NCBI GenBank assembly: GCA_964500415.1
Contig: CAZCOB010000027.1
Coordinates: 1-24,384, forward strand
Length of the DNA stretch: 24,384 nucleotides
Direction of reading: 5' to 3'
From: JAFGPF01 sp964500415
GTDB lineage: Bacteria; Chloroflexota; Dehalococcoidia; Dehalococcoidales; RBG-16-60-22
Notes under the pieces: model-generated
What the model was told of the DNA's origin: nothing
The model's input: only the letters and a program-made list of their open reading frames with translations
Databases searched by the model: none
Made by a program: the position numbers and the translations under genes
Part shown: piece after piece, positions 1 to 7,594 of the stretch
Position numbering within the stretch: position 1 is the first letter of the stretch
How the letters are laid out: the number at the start of each line of letters is the position of its first letter

Positions 1-223
1 AGTTAAGGTTGTAGGGGGGCTGCTACAATCCCAGCCCCGCGCCGGGTGTTATTTTTTCCCACCCGTACCCACCCTCGTGCCTCCCGCAGCTTAACGCGGG
101 GGTGTTTTACCGCCCATTTACTCCCCTTGGGTGGTGGGGAAAGAGCTATGGGATAAGCCGTAGATGGTGCGAGGGCGGCCCGGGTGGGAATAGATAACAA
201 ACGAAAAGGGTGGGGAAAAGGAA
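1..223. other. Non-coding stretch downstream of the dnaK operon
   Basis: I see no convincing gene here. A minus-strand open frame of about 65 codons covers most of it, but it has no ribosome binding site and a low-complexity, proline- and arginine-rich translation. A 7-bp hairpin (GGGGCTG at 16-22 pairing with CAGCCCC at 32-38) is followed about 11 bases later by a T-rich run at 49-57. It could be a weak terminator for a plus-strand gene ending left of the window, but the distance is long. Confidence 0.4.
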
Positions 224-246
224 GAGGGGGCTTTCAAGCCCCCTCT
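223..246 (-). terminator. Rho-independent-type terminator after dnaK
   Basis: On the minus strand the sequence after the dnaK stop forms a GC-rich hairpin: AGAGGGGGCT pairs with AGCCCCCTCT around a 4-base TGAA loop. It is followed by a pyrimidine-rich tract (TTCCTTTTCC) rather than a pure T-run. It lies 34 bases past the stop codon. It would end the hrcA-grpE-dnaK transcript and explains why no dnaJ follows. The call rests on stem quality and position; the U-tract is imperfect. Confidence 0.7.
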
Positions 247-279
247 CGGATTATCCGCAAATGCGCAAGTGCGCAGCTA

Positions 280-2211
280 TTATACTTCTCTGAACTCGCC
301 CTCCACGGTGCCTTCGCCTTCATCATCGCCTTTACCGCCTTCATCTTCGGGCGGGGGTGGCGCTTCACCTCCGGGCGGCGGTGGCTGCTGGCCTTGCTGT
401 CCGTAAACCGCTTGGCCTATCTTCTGCATCGTTTCATTCAATGCCTGCGTGGCATTCTTGATGGCGTCTATATCAGTGCCCTGCAAAGCCGTCTTTACCG
501 CGGCTATCTTTTCTTCCGCCTCTTTGTTAAGGTCCTCGGGAATCTTGTCTTTATTATCGCGCAGGGTCTTTTCCGCCTGGTAGGCCATGGTGTCGGCCAT
601 GTTCTTGGCTTCAATCTCCTCGCGGTGCCTGGCGTCCTCGGCGGCGTGCATCTCCGCCTCTTTCTGCATCTTGTTTACCTCGTCCTTGGAGAGGCCGCTG
701 GAAGCGGTGATGGTTATCTTCTGCTCCTTGCCGGTGCCTTTGTCCTGCGCCCGCACATTTAAAATGCCGTTAGCGTCGAGGTCGAAAGTGACCTCGACCT
801 GCGGGACGCCGCGCGGGGCCGGAAGGATGCCGTCCAGCATGAACTTGCCCAGCGTTCGGTTATCGGCGGCCATGGGCCTTTCACCTTGGAGGACGTGAAT
901 CTCCACACCGGGCTGGTTGTCCGCCGCCGTGGAGAAAATCTGGCTCTTGGCGGTGGGGATGGTGGTATTGCGCGGAATCAGCGGCGTGGCGACGCCGCCC
1001 AGGGTCTCGATACCCAGCGTGAGAGGCGTGACATCGAGCAATAATATGTCCTTGACCTCGCCCTTGAGGACGCCGGCCTGTATAGCGGCGCCAATGGCGA
1101 CCACCTCATCGGGATTGACGCCCTTGTGCGGCTCCTTGCCGAAGAACTCCTGCACTTTCTGCTGGACCAGGGGCATGCGGGTCTGTCCGCCTACCAGGAT
1201 AACTTCGTCTATCTGGGCGCCCGTCTTGCCGGCATCCTTCAATGCCTGTCGGCATGGCTCGATGGTTTTTTCCGCCAGGTCCATGACCAGCTGCTCCAGC
1301 TTGGAGCGGGTCAGCGTGATATTGAGGTGCTTGGGGCCGCTGGCATCGGCGGTGATAAAGGGGAGGTTTACCTCCGTCTGCTGTACCGAGGATAGCTCCA
1401 CTTTAGCCTTCTCGGCGGCTTCCTTGAGTCGTTGCAGGGCCGTCTTGTCCTGGTGGAGGTCGATGCCCTGGTCCTTCTTAAATTCATCGCAGAGCCAATC
1501 TATAATCCTCTGGTCGAAGTCCTCGCCACCGAGGTGAGTATCGCCGTTGGTGGACTTCACCTGGAAGGTGCCTTCGCCGAGCTCCAGTATGGAAATGTCG
1601 AACGTGCCGCCGCCGAGGTCGTAGACGGCGATGGTTTCGTCGCTCTTTTTGTCCAGTCCGTAGGCTAACGAAGCGGCGGTGGGCTCGTTGATGATGCGCA
1701 ATACCTCCAGTCCGGCAATCTTGCCGGCATCCTTGGTGGCCTGCCGCTGGGCATCGTTGAAGTAGGCCGGCACGGTAATGACGGCCTCGGTCACTTTATC
1801 CCCGAGGTATGCCTCGGCATCTGCCTTCAACTTTTGAAGAATCATGGCCGATATCTCGGGCGGACTGTATTCTTTATCGCCCATCACCACGCGTACGTCG
1901 TTATTCGCGGCTTTAGTCACTTTGTAGGTCTTGCGCTCGGCGTCTTCCTCGACAGGAAGCTCGCGCCCGGTCGGCTCACCGTATTTGCGCCCCATAAAGC
2001 GCTTGATGGCGTAAATGGTGTTTTCCGGGTTGGTGATGGCCTGCCGCTTGGCTATCTGGCCCACCAACCGCTCGCCGTTCTTATTGATGGCCACCACCGA
2101 GGGTATGAGGCGGCTTCCCTCGGCACTGGTGATTACTACGGGCTCGCCCCCTTCAAGTACCGCCACCTCGCTGAAGGTGGTGCCTAAATCTATACCTACT
2201 GCCTTTCCCAT
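280..2211 (-). CDS. dnaK: Hsp70 chaperone DnaK
   Basis: ATP-driven cytosolic chaperone that binds exposed hydrophobic segments and cycles with GrpE (and DnaJ, not in this window). The 643-residue length is normal. The N-terminal ATPase domain shows the phosphate-1 motif VGIDLGTT (5-12), phosphate-2 DLGGGTFD (198-205) and the adenosine motif VILVGGQTRMP (337-347). The interdomain linker and start of the substrate domain (about 389-400, DILLLDVTPLTL) are intact. The C-terminal tail is rich in Pro, Gly, Glu and Asp and ends in an EGEFREV-like tail, as in bacterial DnaK. A small oddity is FSEV after GTT, where most homologues have NS.V. The ATG start is preceded by AGGAGGAA on the minus strand. 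It is the third gene of hrcA-grpE-dnaK, 60 bp after grpE, so it should be under HrcA/CIRCE control. Confidence 0.98.
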   Translation of the reverse strand: MGKAVGIDLGTTFSEVAVLEGGEPVVITSAEGSRLIPSVVAINKNGERLVGQIAKRQAITNPENTIYAIKRFMGRKYGEPTGRELPVEEDAERKTYKVTKAANNDVRVVMGDKEYSPPEISAMILQKLKADAEAYLGDKVTEAVITVPAYFNDAQRQATKDAGKIAGLEVLRIINEPTAASLAYGLDKKSDETIAVYDLGGGTFDISILELGEGTFQVKSTNGDTHLGGEDFDQRIIDWLCDEFKKDQGIDLHQDKTALQRLKEAAEKAKVELSSVQQTEVNLPFITADASGPKHLNITLTRSKLEQLVMDLAEKTIEPCRQALKDAGKTGAQIDEVILVGGQTRMPLVQQKVQEFFGKEPHKGVNPDEVVAIGAAIQAGVLKGEVKDILLLDVTPLTLGIETLGGVATPLIPRNTTIPTAKSQIFSTAADNQPGVEIHVLQGERPMAADNRTLGKFMLDGILPAPRGVPQVEVTFDLDANGILNVRAQDKGTGKEQKITITASSGLSKDEVNKMQKEAEMHAAEDARHREEIEAKNMADTMAYQAEKTLRDNKDKIPEDLNKEAEEKIAAVKTALQGTDIDAIKNATQALNETMQKIGQAVYGQQGQQPPPPGGEAPPPPEDEGGKGDDEGEGTVEGEFREV

Positions 2212-2271
2212 TTACTCTTCCTCCTTTTTCCGTTAAGTCCTGCCACTGTAGTGGTGGCTCGAAATATTTTA

Positions 2272-2832
2272 TTATTCTTCCGAAGGCTCCTCATAACTAT
2301 CGTCTGTTGAACCTTTGCCCACCACTACCCTGGCAGGCCGAAGAAGTTTATCATGCAACATGTAACCCTTTTGAAATTCCTCGATGACGATGCCTTCTTT
2401 GCCCTTGCCCTGTCTCAAGGCTTCGTGGAAATTGGGGTCGAAGGCTTCTCCGAGCGATATTATCGGCTTGACCCCCTGTCCCTCCAGGACTGTCTTGAAT
2501 TTGCGTTCCACCAGCCTGACGCCTTCCACCCAGTCGTGCTTTTTGTATTTGGTGGGGACGGCATCGAGCGCCCGTTCCAGGTCGTCGACGACGGGCAGGA
2601 GGCCGAGGATAAGGTTGGCGTTGGCGAAGTTATTGAATTCCTGCCTTTCCTGCTCGGTGCGTCGCTTGTAATTGACAAAGTCGGCCTGTGCCCGCTGCCA
2701 GCTGGCCAGGTATTCTTCGGCCTTTTGTTTTTCCTCGGCCAGCGCCTGCTCGAGGTTTTCCGTGTCTTTTGCCTCCTCGACTTCGGGCTCCGCCTCGTTA
2801 TTTACAAATCCCTCTGAATCTTTTGGCATCAT
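2272..2832 (-). CDS. grpE: Nucleotide exchange factor GrpE
   Basis: Co-chaperone that releases ADP from DnaK; works as a cytosolic dimer. It has 186 residues, usual for the family. An acidic, Glu/Lys-rich N-terminus forms a predicted long helix or coiled coil. Then come the conserved core (ADFVNYKRR, LPVVDDLERAL) and the C-terminal beta domain, with GVKPI, FDPNFHEAL and the ending ML.DKLLRPARVVVGKG. Two ATGs in tandem (MM) could start translation; the upstream one is annotated. A TAGGA-type ribosome binding site lies about 10 bases upstream. hrcA ends only 12 bp before it, so the two are co-transcribed. Confidence 0.97.
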   Translation of the reverse strand: MMPKDSEGFVNNEAEPEVEEAKDTENLEQALAEEKQKAEEYLASWQRAQADFVNYKRRTEQERQEFNNFANANLILGLLPVVDDLERALDAVPTKYKKHDWVEGVRLVERKFKTVLEGQGVKPIISLGEAFDPNFHEALRQGKGKEGIVIEEFQKGYMLHDKLLRPARVVVGKGSTDDSYEEPSEE

Positions 2833-2844
2833 TATTTTTTAGTC

Positions 2845-3876
2845 CTATCCGGCGTGTATTTCTCTGCCGTAAAGTCCGGATACCAGCTGGCCCAGCACCG
2901 ATGACAGGTAGTAAACCGTGGGTATGGTGCGGGAATAGGGCATCCGGGTAGGACCGACGACGGCTATAGTGCCGCTGGCTTCCCTGGGGAGGCCGTACCG
3001 GCAGATAACCACGCTGCAGTTCTGGATGGCGGTGTCTTTATTCTCTTTACCGATGATAACCTGGACGCCGTGCGGACTCAGCTTGAAGGGGACGATGACC
3101 TTGAGCAGGCCGCGACGTTCCGCCAGTTCCATAAGCGAGCTCATCTGGTCGCTGTGGGCGAATTCAGGCTGATTGAGGATAAAGTGCCATCCTTCGAGGT
3201 AAGGCTCCTCATATTCCTGCGTATCCTCGGAGCGCATGATTTCTGCGAGGAAATCGGTCGCCTGTTTTTCCGTCGGCGAAAGTTCCACTTTTTTATCGCC
3301 AATTTCCCGGGCCGTTAAGCCGTTGCAGGCGCTGTTCAGTTTGCTGCTGATTAGGGCCAGTGATGCTTGAGACAGGGCCTCGTCGAAAGTAACCAGTTTC
3401 TCTTTGACTTTAGCCCCGTCCAGAACGACTACCATCAGCACCTTGGTATCCTGCACGGCTATCAGCTCCATGTGCTTCAACCTGCAGTCGGCCGATTTCG
3501 GCAGACTGACCACGGCGACGTTCCGCACCATTCTGGCGAGGAGTGTAGCCGTGAGGCTGACCCATGCCTCAATCTCTTTTTCCACCTGGTGAAAGGTGTG
3601 GCTGATGAGACGTTGATCATCCCGGGCAAGATTGACAGCTTCAATCGAATCCACGTAGTAGCGATAGCCCTTGTCCGAGGGAATACACCCGGCCGATGTG
3701 TGGGGGCGGATAAGGTAGCCTTCCATCTCCAGCAGGGCCATCTCGTTGCGGATGGTGGCCGGGCTTATGCCCAGTCCGGCGTCATCGGCAACGACCTGCG
3801 AGGGTATAGGTATCGCCCGGGATACATATTGCCCGACGATGTAATTCAGTATTTTACCGCTTCTGGCATTAATCAT
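2845..3876 (-). CDS. hrcA: Heat-inducible transcription repressor HrcA
   Basis: DNA-binding repressor of class I heat-shock genes that binds the CIRCE operator and is folded or activated with chaperonin help. It has 343 residues, as expected. The N-terminal winged helix (about 1-75) includes the conserved run ISPATIRNEMALLE followed by EGYLIRPHTSAG and the P.DKGYRYYVD segment. The GAF-like central and C-terminal region ends with a conserved glycine-rich block (IAVVGPTRMPYSR). The ATG is preceded by GGAGATAGAG. A CIRCE element lies 12 bp upstream of the start codon, so autoregulation is expected. It is first in the operon with grpE and dnaK. Confidence 0.97.
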   Translation of the reverse strand: MINARSGKILNYIVGQYVSRAIPIPSQVVADDAGLGISPATIRNEMALLEMEGYLIRPHTSAGCIPSDKGYRYYVDSIEAVNLARDDQRLISHTFHQVEKEIEAWVSLTATLLARMVRNVAVVSLPKSADCRLKHMELIAVQDTKVLMVVVLDGAKVKEKLVTFDEALSQASLALISSKLNSACNGLTAREIGDKKVELSPTEKQATDFLAEIMRSEDTQEYEEPYLEGWHFILNQPEFAHSDQMSSLMELAERRGLLKVIVPFKLSPHGVQVIIGKENKDTAIQNCSVVICRYGLPREASGTIAVVGPTRMPYSRTIPTVYYLSSVLGQLVSGLYGREIHAG

Positions 3877-3887
3877 CTCTATCTCCG

Positions 3888-3914
3888 TTAGCAGTCTAAG
3901 CAGGAGACTGCTAA
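3888..3914 (-). promoter_or_regulatory. CIRCE operator (HrcA site)
   Basis: Perfect inverted repeat TTAGCAGTC-N9-GACTGCTAA, matching the CIRCE architecture (consensus TTAGCACTC-N9-GAGTGCTAA). One base is changed in each arm, and the two changes are symmetric, so dyad symmetry is kept. It lies between the promoter -10 box and the hrcA start, the classic position for repression by HrcA. Confidence 0.93.
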
Positions 3915-3919
3915 TTACT

Positions 3920-3954
3920 ATTATAATTTAACATTTTATGGGGTTTTTTGTCAA
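3920..3954 (-). promoter_or_regulatory. Promoter of the hrcA-grpE-dnaK operon
   Basis: On the minus strand TTGACA (3954-3949) is a consensus -35 box. Seventeen bases further is TTAAAT (3931-3926), immediately followed by TATAAT (3925-3920). The 17-bp spacing favours TTAAAT as the -10; TATAAT would give a 23-bp spacer. Either choice puts the transcription start at or just before the CIRCE element. Confidence 0.75.
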
Positions 3955-3982
3955 GAGTAATTACGTGGTTTTGGGGCGATTC

Positions 3983-4011
3983 TTGAACGTGGGAGCCGCC
4001 TGTGATAAACT
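3983..4011 (+). promoter_or_regulatory. Candidate promoter for a leaderless transcript of the MBL-fold gene
   Basis: TTGAAC (3983-3988), a 17-bp spacer and TAAACT (4006-4011) preceded by TGA (an extended -10 TGn) resemble a sigma-70 promoter. The start point expected 6-7 bases downstream falls on the GTG start codon at 4018. The only purines available as a ribosome binding site are GAAAGA, directly abutting the GTG. This suggests a leaderless mRNA. Confidence 0.5.
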
Positions 4012-4017
4012 GAAAGA

Positions 4018-4650
4018 GTGGATATTACCTGGTTAGGTCACTCCTGTTTCAGGATTAAAGGCAATCAGGCCGTCATCATCACCGACCCCTTTCCTCCGGA
4101 CCTCGGTTATTCCCTGGGGAAACAGACCGCCGATATCGTTACGGTCAGCCACCAGCACCCATCGCACTCTTACTTTAAGGGCATCGGTGGGGAACCGAGG
4201 ATAATAAACGGCCCCGGCGAATATGAGATAAGTAATGTCCTCATCATAGGGATTGCCACTTATCACGACGCTGTCAATGGGCAGTCGAGGGGCAAGAACA
4301 CCATTTACCTCATGGAAATAGACGGGGTGGCGGTATGTCATCTGGGGGACATAGGGCATGTGCTCAGCGATGAGCATGTGGAGGAGATGGGGAATGTCGA
4401 TGTGCTATTGCTGCCGGTGGGCGGAGGGTCCACCATTAACGCTACCATGGCCGCCGAGGTTATCCGCAAGCTGGAGCCGAAAGCGGTTCTCCCCATGCAC
4501 TACAAAACCCAGGCAATCGACCGTGAATTAGACCCGGTGGATGATTTCCTCAGGGAAATGGGCATGGGGCAAGTCGAACCGCGCCCCAAGCTCTCCGTCA
4601 GTAAATCAAACCTGCCCATCAGCACACAGGTATTCGTGCTGAGTGTTTAG
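4018..4650 (+). CDS. MBL-fold metallohydrolase-like protein (COG2220/UlaG-like)
   Basis: Soluble protein of 210 residues with the metallo-beta-lactamase fold. The N-terminus has WLGHSCF, then ITDPF (21-25) and the metal motif region VTVSHQHPSH (41-50). Further His ligands are likely in VCHLGDIGH and LPMHY. The family motif is HxHxDH; here residue 49 is Ser instead of Asp, while His45, His47 and His50 remain. The second metal site may be weakened, so activity is uncertain. No substrate can be inferred. The gene stands alone, divergent from hrcA and convergent with the alpha/beta hydrolase. The GTG start was chosen because a promoter places the transcript start there; no internal start fits the conserved N-terminus better. 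Confidence 0.85.
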   Translation: MDITWLGHSCFRIKGNQAVIITDPFPPDLGYSLGKQTADIVTVSHQHPSHSYFKGIGGEPRIINGPGEYEISNVLIIGIATYHDAVNGQSRGKNTIYLMEIDGVAVCHLGDIGHVLSDEHVEEMGNVDVLLLPVGGGSTINATMAAEVIRKLEPKAVLPMHYKTQAIDRELDPVDDFLREMGMGQVEPRPKLSVSKSNLPISTQVFVLSV

Positions 4651-4712
4651 TCATTTATAACAACCCCACCGCCTATTTTACTTTTGGAGCACTTGCGTAA
4701 TTGCGTAATTTC

Positions 4713-5447
4713 CTACTCACCGTCAAGAAAGTCCAGAAGCAGGCGGTTAAAGGCGGCGCTATTTTGCTGATGGGGGGCATGGCCGAAGCCCGGCAGTATT
4801 TCCAGTCGCGAATCTGGTATCAGTTTAGCCGCCTGACGGGCGATAGATATCGGCAGATAGAGGTCGCGGCGTTTCCAGACGAGGAGCGTTGGCATCCTCA
4901 AATTCTGTAAAGTCTCGCTACCGGCCCAGCTGTAGTCCTCACCCTCTTTCGCCAGAAATCGCGGGAAGGGCTGAGGTCGCCGGAACAGCTTGCGTAGCGC
5001 CCAGAATATGGTAAATAAAGCGTTACCTAGCGTTGAAATTTTGCCCAGACCAGAAGCATCAATCAGGGTAAGTTTGCGGACTTGTTCCTGGTGCAGCCGG
5101 GCAACGTCAAGGCATACTCTGGCCCCGAAGGAATGCCCCACGAGGGCCGGTTTTTCCAGTTGCAGCGTATCGATAAATTCCAGTAAAAAATTGCTGAAGT
5201 CCGAGAGGTAGTAGCCATCTTCGTTTCTTTCGTTCTGCCCGAACCCCGGGAGGTCGGGGGCGTAAAGGGTATAGCGGGGGGAGAGACCGTCAATCGTGTC
5301 GAACCAGTCGCGGGAGTCGCTGGCGCCGCCGTGTACCAGCACGACCGGCTTGCCGCCCCCCGCTTTGAGGTAATGCGTCCGGTAACCGTTAACATTCAGC
5401 TTAAGGATTTCAATGTTCGGTCGTTCTGCCTTAGTCTCCTTTGTCAC
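4713..5447 (-). CDS. Alpha/beta-fold hydrolase
   Basis: Cytosolic serine hydrolase of 244 residues. It shows an oxyanion-region HGG (39-41), nucleophile elbow GHSFG (104-108, Ser106), a probable catalytic Asp195 in WKRRDLYLP and His223 in GFGHAPH. The short lid around residues 140-175 contains a hydrophobic, arginine-rich stretch. The substrate is unknown (ester, lactone or C-C bond hydrolase are all possible). It starts with GTG inside the end of the LysR gene (17-bp overlap), with GAGG about 9 bases upstream, so the two are translationally coupled. Its pairing with a selenium-type LysR regulator suggests co-regulation but not necessarily a selenium role. Confidence 0.88.
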   Translation of the reverse strand: MTKETKAERPNIEILKLNVNGYRTHYLKAGGGKPVVLVHGGASDSRDWFDTIDGLSPRYTLYAPDLPGFGQNERNEDGYYLSDFSNFLLEFIDTLQLEKPALVGHSFGARVCLDVARLHQEQVRKLTLIDASGLGKISTLGNALFTIFWALRKLFRRPQPFPRFLAKEGEDYSWAGSETLQNLRMPTLLVWKRRDLYLPISIARQAAKLIPDSRLEILPGFGHAPHQQNSAAFNRLLLDFLDGE

Positions 5448-6342
5448 TGTGTGCAGCCTCTATCTTTATAAAATTAATAAATCCCTCGAGCAGGCGGGAC
5501 ACCACTCTCTCCTGACGGAAGATACAGTAAAATTCCCGGTTCAGATGGAGTCCACGCACGCCGACCTGCTGTACCAGGCCTAAAGGCAGGATTTTTTTGA
5601 TGGCCAGGTTGGATACGAAGGCGATGCCGGCCCCGGCGGACACCGCCGATATTACCGCCTGGGTACTCCCCAGAACGAGGTTGGGGATGAACTTCCGGAG
5701 GTCGAGCCCGGCCCTGGAGAGCCGGCTTTCCAGGCTGCGCTGCGTACCGGAGGTCGTCTCGCGGAAGATAAACGGTTCGCCTTCCAGCTCGTCCGGCGAT
5801 ATCTCGCTTTTACGGGCGAAGGGGTGTTCCGGGGAAACAATGAGTACAATCTCATCGGTAGCTACCCTGAAGGACGCCAAGTCCTGCCCTTCCGGCGCCA
5901 CGCCACAGAAGCCTATTTCGTAAGTGCTATCACGCACGCGGTCGATAACCGTGAGCGAATCGGAGACATCCGACTGGATTTTCACGGCCGGGTACCGCTG
6001 CTTGAATTTCGCCAGGAGCGGCGGCAGCAAATATTCGCCGGGGATGGTGCTGGCGGCGATGAGCAGGTCGCCGGAAATCTCCTCGCGCATATGCTCCAGG
6101 TCGTGCTGGAGTCGGTCGCGTTCCGCCTCAATCGACTCGGCGAACTTGAGCAGACGCTTGCCGGCGGCAGTCAACGTTATGGCCCTCTGGGTACGGTCGA
6201 TGAGGCGTATGCCGAGTTCGTGCTCCAGCTTCTGAATCTGGAAAGACACAGCCGGCTGGCTTATGGCCAGCTTCTTGGCGACCTCGGAAAAGCTACCGAG
6301 TCTAATGACTTCCTGGAAGGTTTTAAGGTGGTCAATATTCAT
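5431..6342 (-). CDS. LysR-family regulator, selenium-metabolism type
   Basis: Transcription factor of 303 residues. The N-terminal winged HTH (about 1-60) reads SFSEVAKKLAISQPAVSFQIQKLE, followed by a linker helix and a periplasmic-binding-like effector domain (about 90-295). Divergent placement from a YedE-type selenium transporter gene, with the selenium operon beyond it, matches a LysR subgroup known to accompany selenium metabolism; I assign that subgroup from context and general resemblance. The ATG lacks a good Shine-Dalgarno sequence. A TATAAT on the minus strand (6361-6356) would start the RNA about 7 bases upstream, so the transcript may be almost leaderless. The overlap of its promoter with that of yedE implies autoregulation. 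Confidence 0.9.
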   Translation of the reverse strand: MNIDHLKTFQEVIRLGSFSEVAKKLAISQPAVSFQIQKLEHELGIRLIDRTQRAITLTAAGKRLLKFAESIEAERDRLQHDLEHMREEISGDLLIAASTIPGEYLLPPLLAKFKQRYPAVKIQSDVSDSLTVIDRVRDSTYEIGFCGVAPEGQDLASFRVATDEIVLIVSPEHPFARKSEISPDELEGEPFIFRETTSGTQRSLESRLSRAGLDLRKFIPNLVLGSTQAVISAVSAGAGIAFVSNLAIKKILPLGLVQQVGVRGLHLNREFYCIFRQERVVSRLLEGFINFIKIEAAHSDKGD

Positions 6343-6355
6343 AGTGCTACGGTGA

Positions 6356-6403
6356 ATTATAAGAAATATTTATCTTGCATTAAGAAAATACTTATGCTAT
6401 AAT
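6356..6403. promoter_or_regulatory. Divergent LysR/yedE promoter-operator region
   Basis: Plus strand: TTGCAT (6375-6380), a 17-bp spacer and TATAAT (6398-6403) preceded by TGC (extended -10) form a strong promoter for the selenium operon, giving about 80 bases of leader. Minus strand: TATAAT (6361-6356) with only a weak -35. Two similar sites occur, TAAGAAATATTTA (6360-6372, a T-N11-A LysR-type box) and TAAGAAAATACTTA (6381-6394). They start 21 bp apart, two helical turns, and one overlaps the lysR -10 while the other lies in the yedE spacer. This is the arrangement expected for a LysR protein controlling both directions. Confidence 0.75.
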
Positions 6404-6491
6404 CCCTCAGTATTATTTTATGGCATTGACAGCAGTTCATCAAGCCGAAAGCGGTATGATGTTCGTTAAGCCTGGCGAGTACGAATAAAAG

Positions 6492-7580
6492 GTGAAAGAG
6501 ATTGCCTTGAATAAAAAGAGAATCTTTATCATCGTCGCCGGGGTGATTTTCGGGGTGCTCGGGGCGCTGATGGTCAACTGGGGCAATCCCGCTAACATGG
6601 GTATCTGCGTGGCCTGTTTTCTCCGTGATATTGCCGGGGCCCTCGGCCTGCACCGGGCCGGCGTGGTGCAGTATCTACGGCCGGAGATAATGGGCTTTAT
6701 ACTGGGGGCCTTTATCACGTCGTTCGCCTTCCGCGAATTTCGTGCCCGCGGCGGGGCCTCGCCGATAATACGTTTCTTTATGGGGGCCTTCGTTATGATA
6801 GGTGCCCTGGTATTTCTGGGCTGCCCGATACGCATGATGCTGCGGCTGGCCGGCGGCGACCTTAACGCTATCCTGGCGTTGGTAGGCATCGTCATCGGCG
6901 TGCTCATCGGGATATTTTTCCTGAGACAGGGTTTCAACCTCGGACGGGCCACCAGGATGCACCCGGTCGTCGGCTGGATTATGCCGGTGGTTATGGTGGG
7001 TCTGTTGCTGCTGGTAATATTCAAACCCGGTTTTATCTTACAGAGCGAGTCCGGGCCGGGTTCTCAGTTTGCGTCCATCGCCGTGGCTGTCGTCGTCGGG
7101 CTGGCGGTCGGCTTCCTGGCGCAGCGTACCCGCATGTGCTTCGTCGGTGCCTGGCGTGATATCTTTCTGGTCAGGGACACTTATTTATTCAGCGGCGTGG
7201 CGGCCTTCTTCATCGCCGCGCTGGTAACCAATTATATCGCCGGTAACTTCGGCGCCGGTGGCATCTATCACTGGGGCTTCGCCGACCAGCCGGTGGCCCA
7301 CACCAGTCACCTCTGGAATCTCCTGGGGATGACCCTGGTCGGTCTGGCGGCGACCCTCATCGGCGGCTGCCCGCTCCGTAACTGCATCCTGACCGGTGAA
7401 GGGGATACCGATGCCGGCATGACGGTGCTCGGCTATATCGCCGGTGCGGCCGTGGCACATAACTTCCTGATGGCCTCCAGCCCGGCGGGAACCGGTACCT
7501 GGGGGCCGCTGGCGGTTATCATCGGGCTGGTTTTTTGTATCGTCGTCGGCCTGTTCATGATGGAGCGCGCCAGAGCCTAG
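6492..7580 (+). CDS. yedE: YedE-family (YeeE/YedE) putative selenium transporter
   Basis: Polytopic inner-membrane protein of 362 residues with roughly nine or ten hydrophobic helices and two related halves. Conserved cysteines sit where thiosulfate/selenium transporters of this family have them: NMGICVAC (Cys39, Cys42), LGCP (Cys111), RMCFVGAWRD (Cys216) and GGCPLRNC (Cys293, Cys298). The family moves small sulfur or selenium species. Placement in an operon ending in selD argues for selenium. The GTG start at 6492 has a weak ribosome binding site; a TTG at 6507 preceded by AGGTGA is an alternative that removes five residues. First gene of the operon. Confidence 0.92.
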   Translation: MKEIALNKKRIFIIVAGVIFGVLGALMVNWGNPANMGICVACFLRDIAGALGLHRAGVVQYLRPEIMGFILGAFITSFAFREFRARGGASPIIRFFMGAFVMIGALVFLGCPIRMMLRLAGGDLNAILALVGIVIGVLIGIFFLRQGFNLGRATRMHPVVGWIMPVVMVGLLLLVIFKPGFILQSESGPGSQFASIAVAVVVGLAVGFLAQRTRMCFVGAWRDIFLVRDTYLFSGVAAFFIAALVTNYIAGNFGAGGIYHWGFADQPVAHTSHLWNLLGMTLVGLAATLIGGCPLRNCILTGEGDTDAGMTVLGYIAGAAVAHNFLMASSPAGTGTWGPLAVIIGLVFCIVVGLFMMERARA

Positions 7581-7594
7581 GAAGAAGGAAGGAT

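Noticed and set aside
3..200. 65-codon minus-strand ORF at the left edge
   Set aside because: No ribosome binding site and a low-complexity translation; lies past the dnaK terminator.
917..1537. 206-codon ORF opposite dnaK
   Set aside because: Antisense shadow of a well-conserved DnaK; no independent motif or ribosome binding site.
4701..4910. Plus-strand ORF over the end of the alpha/beta hydrolase gene
   Set aside because: Overlaps the conserved C-terminus of the hydrolase on the other strand; no motif.
6426..6460. Second promoter (TTGACA ... TATGAT) before yedE
   Set aside because: Spacer is 23 bp; the upstream TTGCAT/TATAAT pair with 17 bp is much better.
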